Below are positions 1 through 8,533 of a stretch of DNA of 64,000 nucleotides, piece by piece. The notes beneath the pieces were generated by a model that was not told where the DNA came from, did not search any database, and saw only the letters and a program-made list of their open reading frames with translations. The stretch comes from an uncultured bacterium (GTDB taxonomy: Bacteria > Cyanobacteriota > Vampirovibrionia > Gastranaerophilales > Gastranaerophilaceae): NCBI GenBank assembly GCA_902788345.1, contig CADAJP010000003.1, forward strand, positions 134,219 through 198,218, written 5' to 3'. The position numbers were made by a program, and so were the translations under genes. Positions within the stretch are counted from its first letter, which is position 1, and each line of letters starts with the position of its first letter.

Positions 1-156
1 GAAGTAAACAGATTATGGTGCGACAATACTAAAATAACAAATTTGACAGGATTTAAACCAGAATATACCATAGAGAAAGGGTTAGAAGAAACAATAAAAT
101 GGTTCTCTAATTCTAATAATTTAGCAAAATATAAATCAAATATTTATAATGTTTAA
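1..156 (+). CDS. legB: C-terminal end of LegB-type NAD-dependent sugar 4,6-dehydratase (partial)
   Basis: Only the last 51 residues are in the window, read in frame from base 1 to the TAA at 154-156. The tail includes the segments EVNRLWCDNTKI, LTGFKPEY and a final YKSNIYNV, which I recognise as the C-terminus of extended SDR nucleotide-sugar dehydratases of the LegB group. These make the 4-keto-6-deoxy intermediate in legionaminic-acid synthesis. The gene ends 9 bp before the next start, so it belongs to the downstream sugar operon. The SDR fold itself is outside the window, so the LegB assignment leans on this tail and on the neighbours. Confidence 0.65.
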   Translation, partial: EVNRLWCDNTKITNLTGFKPEYTIEKGLEETIKWFSNSNNLAKYKSNIYNV

Positions 157-165
157 GGATAAAAA

Positions 166-1233
166 ATGGAAGATTTAGAAAAATATCTTATATCACCTGA
201 AACGACAGTAAAAGAAGCTATTGCCCGTATTGAACAATCCGGCAGAAAGACTGCTATTGTTGCAGACAATAACAAAAAAGTCATCGGAATTTTTACCGAT
301 GGAGATATGAGAAGGTATTTACTGAAAAATGGTGATTTATCTGCACCCGTTAAAGAGGCAATGAATCCTAATCCGATTGTTTTTAACGAAAATCAAAAAG
401 AAGAAGTTAAACAACAACTTGAACAAAGAGGGCTTTTGGTTTATCCGATAGTTAATGATGATGGGCAATTAGTTAATCTTGTATATTGGCAGGATAAAAA
501 CGCTGATATTCACCCAACCCAGCATTTGCCGGAAGATGTTAATGTAGTAATCATGGCAGGTGGAGAAGGAACAAGACTTTATCCTTATACAAAAGTTCTT
601 CCAAAACCACTCATACCGATTGATGACCAACCAATATGCACGCATGTAATTAATAGCTTTAAAAAATTTGGCTGCAAAAATTTTAGCCTAATTCTTAATC
701 ATAAAAGTAACATGATTAAGGCTTATTACAATGACATAGATAAAGACTATAAACTTAATTATGAGGTAGAGGATAAGTTTTTAGGTACGGCAGGCGGATT
801 ATTTCTTTTGAAAAACAAATTTAAGAATACTTGTTTTGTATCAAATTGTGATATTCTTGTGGATGCAGATTATTCTTGTATCTATAAGTGGCACAAAAAA
901 GAACATAATTTAATTACCATGGTTTGTGCGCTTAAAGAAATAAAGATTCCTTATGGCGTGGTTAATTCAAAACCAAACGGCGAGATTGAAGGTATAGAAG
1001 AAAAACCTGCATTTTCTTTCTTAATAAATGTTGGAGTCTATCTTGTTGAGCCTGAAGTTATAAATAATCTTAAAGGTGAATTTATTCATATGACTGATTT
1101 GGCACAAAAATACATTGCAGAAAATAAAAAGATTGGCGTGTTTCCGATTTCTCCAAATGATTGGCTTGATATGGGACAAATTAAAGAAATGGAAAACATG
1201 ACAAAAAAATTAAAAGAAAAATGTCAGGGATAA
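166..1233 (+). CDS. ptmE: CBS-domain sugar-phosphate guanylyltransferase, PtmE-like
   Basis: This 355-residue protein has two CBS-type repeats at about residues 8-115 and a nucleotidyltransferase domain from about 125. The latter carries the signature MAGGEGTRLYPYTKVLPKP and a later NCDILVDADY segment that should hold the metal-binding Asp. In Campylobacter, PtmE of this architecture makes GDP-glucosamine for the GDP branch of legionaminic-acid synthesis. The start is ATG with AAGGA upstream. Position between legB and legC supports that role. A generic mannose-1-phosphate guanylyltransferase-like activity is the main alternative. Confidence 0.75.
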   Translation: MEDLEKYLISPETTVKEAIARIEQSGRKTAIVADNNKKVIGIFTDGDMRRYLLKNGDLSAPVKEAMNPNPIVFNENQKEEVKQQLEQRGLLVYPIVNDDGQLVNLVYWQDKNADIHPTQHLPEDVNVVIMAGGEGTRLYPYTKVLPKPLIPIDDQPICTHVINSFKKFGCKNFSLILNHKSNMIKAYYNDIDKDYKLNYEVEDKFLGTAGGLFLLKNKFKNTCFVSNCDILVDADYSCIYKWHKKEHNLITMVCALKEIKIPYGVVNSKPNGEIEGIEEKPAFSFLINVGVYLVEPEVINNLKGEFIHMTDLAQKYIAENKKIGVFPISPNDWLDMGQIKEMENMTKKLKEKCQG

Positions 1234-1263
1234 AGGGGTAAATACAGAAAAAGAGGTAAAAGC

Positions 1264-2400
1264 ATGACAAATAAATTTATACCTTTAGCAGTTCCGAATT
1301 TTAGCGGTAACGAATTAGAATATGTAACGAAAGTCATAAAAGAAGAATGGGTTTCAACAGGTGGGGCTGAAATTCAAAATTTGGAAGAAACTATTGCCAA
1401 ATATCTGGGTGTTGAAGTCGCAGCAGCCGTTCAATCAGGAACTGCAGGGTTACACTTGGCTATGCTTCAGGCAGGTGTAAAACCTAATGATGAAGTAATT
1501 GTTCCGACATTAACATTTATTGCAGCTGTTAACCCGGTTAAATACTGCTATGCAGAACCTGTTTTTATGGATTGTGATGATTATTTGTGTCTTGATGTTG
1601 ACAAAGTCCGTGATTTTTGTAAAAACGAATGTGATTTTATTGATGGGCAATTAATCAACAAAAAGACTTTAAGGCATATAAAAGCTATCGTTGCGGTACA
1701 TATTTTCGGTAATATGGTTAAAATGAAACCTTTGATGGAGCTTGCAAAAAAATACAATCTTAAAGTTATAGAAGATGCGACAGAGGCACTTGGGACTTAC
1801 GAAAAAACAACAGGTAAATATGCCGGAACAATCGGCGATTTTGGCGTTTATTCATTTAACGGGAATAAAATTATTACAACAGGTGGTGGCGGAATGGTTG
1901 TAGCCAAAAAACCGGAAGACGTAAAACATATTAAACATCTTTCAACTCAAGCGAAAGATGATGTTGTATATTTTGTTCATTCGGAAATAGGTTATAATTA
2001 CAGAATGACAAATTTACAGGCCGCACTTGGTTTGGCTCAGTTTGAACAGCTGGAAAAATTTGTGGAAGCAAAAACAAACAATTATAAAAAATATACTGAT
2101 AGAGGGCTTAATTTATTGCCGTTTGATGCATCTATCCGTTCAAACCATTGGTTCTATTCATATGTTTGTGAAAATTCTCAAAAAAGGGATGATTTAATAA
2201 AATATATGACGGAAAACAAAATCCAAACTCGTCCGATTTGGAAATTAATTCATACATTAAAGCCATATGAAAGTTGTCAGACATATAAAATAGAGAAAGC
2301 TTTATATTATTATGATAGGATTGTAAATATTCCGAGTTCCACAAATTTAACGATGGAGGATATCGAAAGGGTTGCTAAAACAATAAAGGAGTTTTGTTAA
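1264..2400 (+). CDS. legC: PLP-dependent nucleotide-sugar aminotransferase, LegC type
   Basis: A 378-residue DegT/DnrJ/EryC1/StrS-family aminotransferase. Family marks are EWVSTGG near residue 30, the SGTAGLHLA segment, the IEDATEALG motif (Asp that binds the PLP ring nitrogen) and SFNGNKIITTGGGG, which supplies the Schiff-base Lys. LegC transfers an amino group to the 4-keto sugar made by LegB. The length is usual for the family, and AGAGG precedes the ATG. Its TAA overlaps the next gene's ATG by one base, which indicates translational coupling. The exact sugar is inferred from the cluster. Confidence 0.85.
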   Translation: MTNKFIPLAVPNFSGNELEYVTKVIKEEWVSTGGAEIQNLEETIAKYLGVEVAAAVQSGTAGLHLAMLQAGVKPNDEVIVPTLTFIAAVNPVKYCYAEPVFMDCDDYLCLDVDKVRDFCKNECDFIDGQLINKKTLRHIKAIVAVHIFGNMVKMKPLMELAKKYNLKVIEDATEALGTYEKTTGKYAGTIGDFGVYSFNGNKIITTGGGGMVVAKKPEDVKHIKHLSTQAKDDVVYFVHSEIGYNYRMTNLQAALGLAQFEQLEKFVEAKTNNYKKYTDRGLNLLPFDASIRSNHWFYSYVCENSQKRDDLIKYMTENKIQTRPIWKLIHTLKPYESCQTYKIEKALYYYDRIVNIPSSTNLTMEDIERVAKTIKEFC

Positions 2401-2981
2401 TGCAAAATTTAATTCTCGTAGGTGGTGGCGGGCATTGTAAAAGCTGTATTGATGTTATTGAGGAGATAAATGGCTATAAGATAATTGGCATTCTTGATAT
2501 TAAAGAAAAAGTCGGAGAAGAAATTTTAGGCTACAAAATTATTGGAACAGATGATGATATTGAAAAATATGCAAGACAATGTTGTTGTTTTTTGATAACG
2601 GTAGGTCAGATTGAATCTGCAGATTTAAGAATAAAACTTTTCAACAAAATCAAAAATGCAGGCGGGAAATTTGCAACAATTATATCTCCGAGAGCCTATG
2701 TTTCAAAACACGCAAAGATTGGTGAAGGTACGATTGTAATGCATGATGTACTTGTTAACGCAGATGCTAAAATAGGGAAAAACTGCATAATCAATACAAA
2801 AGCATTAATTGAGCATGAATGTACAATTGGTGATAATTGTCATATTGCAGTTGGTGCTGTTGTCGCAGGACAGGTCAAAATAGATTCAGAAAGTTTTGTA
2901 GGCGCAAATTCAACAATAGTACAGTGTGTAAAAATACTTAAAAAGACATTTATAAAAGCAGGGAGTTTGGTAAGCAAATGA
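2400..2981 (+). CDS. NeuD/PglD-family sugar N- or O-acetyltransferase
   Basis: A 193-residue protein with an N-terminal Rossmann-like PglD domain (LILVGGGGHCKSCIDVI) and a C-terminal left-handed beta-helix of hexapeptide repeats (for example AKIGEGTIV, AKIGKNCII, CTIGDNCHI). This is the NeuD/PglD/LegH layout, which acetylates the amino-sugar intermediate. I place the start at the ATG overlapping the legC stop (TAATG) rather than the TTG two codons upstream. It also overlaps the next gene by 4 bp. LegH is the likely identity, but close relatives act on sialic acid or bacillosamine intermediates. Confidence 0.75.
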   Translation: MQNLILVGGGGHCKSCIDVIEEINGYKIIGILDIKEKVGEEILGYKIIGTDDDIEKYARQCCCFLITVGQIESADLRIKLFNKIKNAGGKFATIISPRAYVSKHAKIGEGTIVMHDVLVNADAKIGKNCIINTKALIEHECTIGDNCHIAVGAVVAGQVKIDSESFVGANSTIVQCVKILKKTFIKAGSLVSK

Positions 2982-3895
2982 ATGAAACAATATTAATAAC
3001 TGGCGTAACCGGATTTTTAGGTAGTCATATTTTTAAGTTTTTAGTCGAAAATACGGGTTATAAAGTCTTAGGACTAAAACGCCCTACCTCTGATTTATTA
3101 AGAATAAAAAATTACGAAAGTTCTTTGATAGATTTGACTCCGGGTTATTCAAATATTGATGGAATTATGAAAAAGTATAACGTAAAAGCAATTATTCATT
3201 GTGCTACAAATTATGGCAGAGGTGGAATTTCCTGTGCGGAAGTTTTGGATTCAAATCTGATATTTCCTATCAAATTAATTGAGAGTGCAGTTGAAAATGG
3301 TGTTGACCTTTTTATTAATACAGATTCGTATTTTAATAAAGAAAATTTCTCATACATGTATTTGCAGAATTATTCACTTTCTAAAAAATCTTTGGGATTG
3401 TGGCTAAAATATTTTGCAAATAAAATCAAAGTTGCAAATGTCGTATTAGAGCACATATACGGAGAGAATGATTCTCTCAGTAAATTCACATCTTTTTTAA
3501 TTCATAAAATTGCGTTAGAAAAAACTTCTGAAGTTGAATTAACTTCAGGTGATCAAAAAAGAGATTTTATATATATACAAGATGTGGTTACTGCTTACAA
3601 AACAATTCTTGACTTTTGCCTGAATAACAAAATGACATACAGAAATTTCGAAGTCGGTACGGGAAAAGCTTTGTCAATCAAACATTTTGCCATGGCGGTA
3701 AAAGATATTTCAGGCAGTACCACGGCTCTTAATTTTGGTGCAATACCATACAGAGAAGATGAAATTTTTATCTCTGAAGCTGAAAATTCTATGTTACTAA
3801 ATTTGGGTTGGAAGCCTCAGTTTTTTTATAAAGACGGAATAAGGGAGTATATAAAAAATGAGCAAACTATTGTCAATTGCAATTCCAACATATAA
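2978..3895 (+). CDS. SDR-family NAD(P)-dependent sugar epimerase/reductase
   Basis: A 305-residue extended short-chain dehydrogenase. The N-terminal ITGVTGFLGSH is the GxxGxxG cofactor site and YSLSK (about residue 132) gives the catalytic Tyr and Lys. The GDQKRDFIYIQDVV segment is typical of sugar-nucleotide epimerases and dehydratases. It starts within the end of the acetyltransferase (ATGA overlap) and its 3' end overlaps the next glycosyltransferase by 38 bp. It probably tailors a nucleotide sugar for the same polysaccharide. I cannot tell which sugar from sequence alone. Confidence 0.75.
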   Translation: MNETILITGVTGFLGSHIFKFLVENTGYKVLGLKRPTSDLLRIKNYESSLIDLTPGYSNIDGIMKKYNVKAIIHCATNYGRGGISCAEVLDSNLIFPIKLIESAVENGVDLFINTDSYFNKENFSYMYLQNYSLSKKSLGLWLKYFANKIKVANVVLEHIYGENDSLSKFTSFLIHKIALEKTSEVELTSGDQKRDFIYIQDVVTAYKTILDFCLNNKMTYRNFEVGTGKALSIKHFAMAVKDISGSTTALNFGAIPYREDEIFISEAENSMLLNLGWKPQFFYKDGIREYIKNEQTIVNCNSNI

Positions 3896-4817
3896 CAGAG
3901 CGAACGATTTAGAAAAAACTTTGAATAATTTTATTGAACAAGTTGTCTATAATCATCTTGAAAATGACGTTGAAATTTTAATTTCGGATAATTGCTCAAC
4001 CGATAATACGCCCGATCTTGTACAGAACATTCAAAAACAATACTCCAATATAATTACTTATTCCAGAAATTCGGAAAATATTATGTGGAATAACATAAGA
4101 AGGGCTGCCGAGATTTCAAACGGTAGATATGTATGGTTTTGCGGCGATGATGATGAATATTTATATAATTCATTAAAAAGATTAACAGATATATTAAAAA
4201 ATAATGATGTAGACGGAATTTATCTGAATCAGGTTAATACAAGAGGTTACATAACTCCTGTTGAAAAAGATGAAGTTGTTGATATGGAAAGATTTTTTAA
4301 AATTGTAAAACAGGATCCTGAATTTATAAGTACCGTTGTGATTAAGAAAGAAAAAATAAATCCTGATATTACAAATACAACTTGGTATCATATGGCTTGT
4401 TTATTATATTTAAAACCGAATGATAAATTCTATGTTACAAAAGAACCTTTTGTGTATAACAGGCCGTCAAAGAGGGCTTGGGTTAACAGAGCTAATCTGA
4501 TTAATTACACATTAGATGCTTTGGAAGTGATAAATAAATCAAATGCAAGCCTGGAAACAAAAAATATTTTATCAAATATATATATATCATTGTTAAAAGT
4601 AAGAATTATTTTGGCAAAACTTGATAAAACTCAGACAATTAATATTCATGAGATTGCGATAAGATTAGATGATATCTTGTTTGATGAAAAAATAAAGAAA
4701 AAATATAAATTACTTTTAAAATCAAAATTATATTGTAAAATAATAGCACATAGATATAAATATAAGAAATATAAAATACCGTTTAACAAGTCGATACATT
4801 TTGAAGAACGGATATAG
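3858..4817 (+). CDS. Family 2 glycosyltransferase
   Basis: A 319-residue GT-A fold enzyme. It opens with SIAIPTYNRANDLEKTL, continues with ILISDNCSTDNT and carries the metal-binding DxD element in WFCGDDDEYLYN near residue 96. The C-terminal third is Lys- and Ile-rich without a clear membrane span, so it is probably a cytoplasmic or peripheral membrane enzyme. It overlaps the upstream SDR gene by 38 bp, with GGGAG upstream of its ATG. It likely adds one residue of the surface glycan built here. Donor and acceptor cannot be predicted. Confidence 0.8.
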   Translation: MSKLLSIAIPTYNRANDLEKTLNNFIEQVVYNHLENDVEILISDNCSTDNTPDLVQNIQKQYSNIITYSRNSENIMWNNIRRAAEISNGRYVWFCGDDDEYLYNSLKRLTDILKNNDVDGIYLNQVNTRGYITPVEKDEVVDMERFFKIVKQDPEFISTVVIKKEKINPDITNTTWYHMACLLYLKPNDKFYVTKEPFVYNRPSKRAWVNRANLINYTLDALEVINKSNASLETKNILSNIYISLLKVRIILAKLDKTQTINIHEIAIRLDDILFDEKIKKKYKLLLKSKLYCKIIAHRYKYKKYKIPFNKSIHFEERI

Positions 4818-4838
4818 CAAACTTTTTGAAAGATAGTT

Positions 4839-5867
4839 ATGATTACGAATGCTGATATAGATATTTTTTTATTAACTTGTGAGAGAACGAATTATTTAAA
4901 CGATGCAATAAAGAGTCTCTTGTTGCAGACTTGTGGTGTAGATAGGATTTTTATTGTTGATAACAGTCATAGTGATAACGTAGAAAATTTGGTTCTTAGC
5001 ATAGATGATAAGCGCCTAGTGTATTACAGAACATCTTCATTGGGCAGGCATGGAAATTATAAAAAGATACTGGAACTTTGTACAAGGGAGTACCTGGCTA
5101 TATTTCATGATGATGATATAATACACCCTAAATATATTGAAAGTTTTTTGAATTACAAAAACAAATTTGCAAGTACTGATGTAAAGATATATGGTTGTGC
5201 TCAAAAATCTATTGATTCAGCTACAACAGTTGAAAATATAGAGTTTTTGCCTATAAATAATCAATTTTTTGTAACTGAAAACTGTAGTCTTTTTTTATCG
5301 TTACTTTATGCTGATTTTTTTGATTGTGTAACGCCATCATTAATTTATAAACGTGAAATATTTTTAAAAAGTAACAATATTGAACTGTATAAAACTTATG
5401 GAAAACTTTCTGATAGCGCCAAACTTATGTCTGTGGCCAGCGATATTGACGGAGGGGAAATTGTAGTTTTGTTGAGCCAGTCATATTTTTACAGAAAATA
5501 CTGCAATCAGGATTCACAGGTAAAAGGTGGACTTTCAATAGAACAATTTAATAATTTTGTAAGGTCTTTGTTGAAATTTACCAAAAATTTCAAGTATTGT
5601 GATTATTTTCAGGTTATCTCTATTTTAATGTCTTTTTATCAATATGTTTTTACAGAAACTAAGTTTGAAGTGTGGTTGAGAAATTTTATGAAGGAGTACC
5701 GCCAAAAAGGAGTGGCAATGTGCATATGGGAAATAATGTTAAAAAGACACGATTCAAAAAAAGATTATTTTAAATATATATTATTAAAATATCAATATAA
5801 AATATATATATTGCTTCATAAGTATATTGAAAGACTTATATTGAAAGCTTATACAAGAAGTTTTTAA
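4839..5867 (+). CDS. Family 2 glycosyltransferase (second of the cluster)
   Basis: A 342-residue GT-A type protein. It shows DIFLLTCERTNYLNDAIKSL at the N-terminus, an IVDNSHSDN segment and a DxD-type FHDDDIIHPKY near residue 91. The C-terminal 60 residues are strongly basic and aromatic (KYQYKIYILLHKYIERL), which suggests membrane contact. It lies 21 bp after the previous glycosyltransferase. The ribosome-binding site is weak (GAAAG). The gene is very AT-rich, like the rest of this cluster. Specificity is unknown. Confidence 0.75.
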   Translation: MITNADIDIFLLTCERTNYLNDAIKSLLLQTCGVDRIFIVDNSHSDNVENLVLSIDDKRLVYYRTSSLGRHGNYKKILELCTREYLAIFHDDDIIHPKYIESFLNYKNKFASTDVKIYGCAQKSIDSATTVENIEFLPINNQFFVTENCSLFLSLLYADFFDCVTPSLIYKREIFLKSNNIELYKTYGKLSDSAKLMSVASDIDGGEIVVLLSQSYFYRKYCNQDSQVKGGLSIEQFNNFVRSLLKFTKNFKYCDYFQVISILMSFYQYVFTETKFEVWLRNFMKEYRQKGVAMCIWEIMLKRHDSKKDYFKYILLKYQYKIYILLHKYIERLILKAYTRSF

Positions 5868-5890
5868 TATATTTATTGTTATAGTGGGAA

Positions 5891-5919
5891 TTGTTTTTGA
5901 ATAATATTTGTATTACACT
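5891..5919 (+). promoter_or_regulatory. Possible internal promoter of legI, leaderless geometry
   Basis: TTGTTT at 5891-5896 and TACACT at 5914-5919 are separated by 17 bp. The -10 ends exactly 6 nt before the legI ATG, and no Shine-Dalgarno is present. The hexamers are only moderate matches to consensus, but the spacing to the start codon is the same as at several better promoters in this window. Confidence 0.4.
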
Positions 5920-5925
5920 ATTTAT

Positions 5926-6909
5926 ATGGATAGGGTTTTTATAATTGCAGAAGCAGGGGTCAATCATAACGGTTCATTTGAACTAGCTAAAAAACTTGTA
6001 GACAAAGCAGTTGAGGCAGGAGTTGATTGTGTTAAATTTCAGACATTTAAGTCTGAAAATCTTGTAAATAAATCCGCAAAAAAAGCTGAATATCAGGTTG
6101 AAAATACAGGCAAAGATGATGGCCAACTAAATATGCTCAAAAGTTTAGAATTATCCTATGAGCAATTTGGCGAATTAAAAAAATATTGTGAAAGCAAAGG
6201 AATAATGTTTATTTCTACGCCATTTGACTTGGAAAGTGCAGATTTTCTTAATGATTTGGGAATGGAAATATTTAAAATCCCGTCAGGTGAGATTACAAAT
6301 CTTCCTTATTTGAGAAAAATTAACTCTTATAAAAAAGAGGTTATTCTTTCAACAGGAATGACAACTTTGGATGAAATACAAGCTGCAGTAAATGTTCTGA
6401 AAGATTGTAAGGTTTCACTTTTACATTGTACAACGGAATATCCTTGTCCTTATGACAGTGTAAATATGAATGCAATGATAACGATGAGAGAGGAATTTAA
6501 CTTACCTGTCGGGTATTCTGACCATACACAGGGAATTGAAATTCCCGTTATGGCCGTTGCTATGGGAGCAAAAGTTATCGAAAAGCACTTTACGTTGGAT
6601 AAAAATATGGATGGCCCTGATCATAAAGCCAGTCTTGAACCAGATGAATTAAAAGAAATGGTGTCAGCTATAAGAAATGTTGAAAAAGCATTTGGAAATG
6701 GTGTAAAAGAGCCACAGGAGGCTGAAAAGAAAAATATTGAAATTGCAAGAAAATCTATAGTTGCAAAATGTGATATCAAAAAAAATGAAATACTAAATAT
6801 GGAAAATCTGACCTGTAAACGTCCCGGGAATGGTATATCTCCTATGAAATGGGATGAAGTTATTGGCACTTATGCAAAAAAAGACTACAAAAAGGATGAA
6901 TTAATATAA
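5926..6909 (+). CDS. legI: N,N'-diacetyllegionaminate (sialic-acid-type) synthase
   Basis: A 327-residue NeuB-family synthase that would condense phosphoenolpyruvate with a 6-carbon amino sugar to give a nonulosonic acid. It has FIIAEAGVNHNG at the N-terminus, CVKFQTFK, STPFD, the IPSGE motif, EYPCPYD and the EKHFT metal/substrate segment. The C-terminal 60 residues form an SAF/antifreeze-like domain (ARKSIVAKCDIKKNE to GNGISP), as usual. I use ATG 5926; an upstream TTG at 5908 would only add six residues. The stop overlaps the start of legG by one base. The cluster favours legionaminic over neuraminic or pseudaminic acid. Confidence 0.85.
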   Translation: MDRVFIIAEAGVNHNGSFELAKKLVDKAVEAGVDCVKFQTFKSENLVNKSAKKAEYQVENTGKDDGQLNMLKSLELSYEQFGELKKYCESKGIMFISTPFDLESADFLNDLGMEIFKIPSGEITNLPYLRKINSYKKEVILSTGMTTLDEIQAAVNVLKDCKVSLLHCTTEYPCPYDSVNMNAMITMREEFNLPVGYSDHTQGIEIPVMAVAMGAKVIEKHFTLDKNMDGPDHKASLEPDELKEMVSAIRNVEKAFGNGVKEPQEAEKKNIEIARKSIVAKCDIKKNEILNMENLTCKRPGNGISPMKWDEVIGTYAKKDYKKDELI

Positions 6910-8033
6910 TGCGAAAAATTTGTCTTGTAACAACCACACGTGCTGAATATGGCATAATGAGTCGTTTAATTAACAAATTAAACGAAGATGCAGATATTGA
7001 TTTTTCGCTTGTTGTTTCGGGAGCTCATTTATCAAAGAAGTTTGGTGAAACTTATAAAGAAATATCTGTACCTATAGTAAAAAAGATAGATATAGAAATA
7101 GAAAAATCTCCCGCACATTCAATGGCTCTTACATTAGAAAAATTTGATAAATTTTTTAAAAAATTAAATCCTGATATCGTTGTTCTTTTGGGGGATAGAT
7201 ATGAAACAATGGCAATTGCTATTGCTGCGATGTTAAATAATATTCCAATAGCACATCTTCACGGTGGTGAAACAACAGAAGGTGCTATTGATGAAGCAAT
7301 TCGTCATTCTATAACAAAAATGAGTTATATTCATTTCACATCCTGCGAAGAATACAGAAAGCGAGTAATTCAACTTGGCGAAAATCCTGAAAGAGTATTT
7401 AATGTTGGGTCATTAGGTGTCGAAAATATAAAAACTGTATCTCTGATGAAAAAAGAACAACTTGAAGCTTCTCTTGGATTAAAATTCGGTGTAAAAAATA
7501 TTCTTGTAACTTTTCATCCGGTTACGTTAGAAAAAGGTTTAGCAAAAATGCAGGTAAAAGAACTAATTTCCGCATTAAATGAGTTAAAAGACACAAATAT
7601 TATCATTACAATGCCTAATTCTGATGCTGAAAGTGATGAAATTTCTAAACAAATTTGTGAATTTGAAAAAGAGAATAAAAATGTTTATACATTTAAATCA
7701 TTGGGTATGTTGCGATATTTATCAACTTTGCAATATGTTGATATGGTAGTCGGTAATTCTTCAAGTGGTATTATTGAAGTACCAAGTTTTAAAATTCCTA
7801 CGGTAAATATAGGTGATAGGCAGAAGGGAAGAATCCAAGCAAAATCAGTAATTAATTGTTATTCGAAAAAGGAAGATATCTTGCAAGCGATTAGTGAGGG
7901 GTATCATTTAGACTGTTCTGATGTTGTAAATCCATATGAAGGAAAAAATACTTTAGAACAAATAGTTAAAATAATAAAAGATGTTACCTCTAATGAAATT
8001 CATTTGCAAAAAAGTTTTTATAATATAGGTTAA
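6909..8033 (+). CDS. legG: Hydrolysing UDP/GDP-sugar 2-epimerase, LegG/NeuC type
   Basis: A 374-residue UDP-N-acetylglucosamine 2-epimerase-family protein. Marks are TTTRAEYGIMSRL at the N-terminus, VVLLGDRYETMA, HLHGGETTEGAIDE, LVTFHPVT and GNSSSGIIEVPSF. The hydrolysing members release the nucleotide and give the hexose substrate of the LegI synthase, so it acts immediately before LegI. The start overlaps the legI stop (TAATG). It is the last gene of the run; no cytidylyltransferase (LegF/NeuA) follows before the long AT-rich gap. Confidence 0.85.
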   Translation: MRKICLVTTTRAEYGIMSRLINKLNEDADIDFSLVVSGAHLSKKFGETYKEISVPIVKKIDIEIEKSPAHSMALTLEKFDKFFKKLNPDIVVLLGDRYETMAIAIAAMLNNIPIAHLHGGETTEGAIDEAIRHSITKMSYIHFTSCEEYRKRVIQLGENPERVFNVGSLGVENIKTVSLMKKEQLEASLGLKFGVKNILVTFHPVTLEKGLAKMQVKELISALNELKDTNIIITMPNSDAESDEISKQICEFEKENKNVYTFKSLGMLRYLSTLQYVDMVVGNSSSGIIEVPSFKIPTVNIGDRQKGRIQAKSVINCYSKKEDILQAISEGYHLDCSDVVNPYEGKNTLEQIVKIIKDVTSNEIHLQKSFYNIG

Positions 8034-8533
8034 ATATCTAAATTAAGACGCAGTTTTAATATTTTGCTAATTTTTTTGAAATGATTCACATATTAATAAA
8101 AGAGAAATATATTAAAAGGTATTTTGATAAATTTTTATTTTTCTATCTTAAATATAGTTTAATTTATAATGAGTGTAAACTAACAATAAAGATAAAAATT
8201 TCTTATTAGTGTTATTCAAATTAATATTTTACATTATTTAATAAAAAAAATAATAATTTACATTTTTTATGTTATCATACTATTCAGGACCTAATGTATG
8301 TCTATTATATGGATTCATGAACAAAGGAACAAAATGAATGTAGTAATTCTTGCAAGGGTCTTTGAACAAGATTATTTAAGTGGTGAGCATTGGAAAATTT
8401 TGCAAGTGATAAACAGTTGAATGCATATAAGTATTGTGGTTTTAGAGGTCAAAGGATAAATTATAAGATAAGAATGATTTGATTTATATGTAGTAAAATA
8501 ATTAGGCCCTTGGGCCGTGTGGCAGAGGTAGAT
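8034..8533 (+). other. AT-rich intergenic region with a possible promoter and a 28-codon ORF
   Basis: About 500 bp of very AT-rich sequence with no convincing gene. An extended -10 (TGT-TATCAT, 8270-8278) could serve the downstream gene. A short ORF at 8334-8420 starts ATG after AAAGGA and reads MNVVILARVFEQ before stopping at 28 residues. Its first eight residues resemble the start of a cytidylyltransferase, but the resemblance does not continue. A GC-rich palindrome (GGCCC-tt-GGGCC, 8505-8516) sits just before the next gene. Confidence 0.4.
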
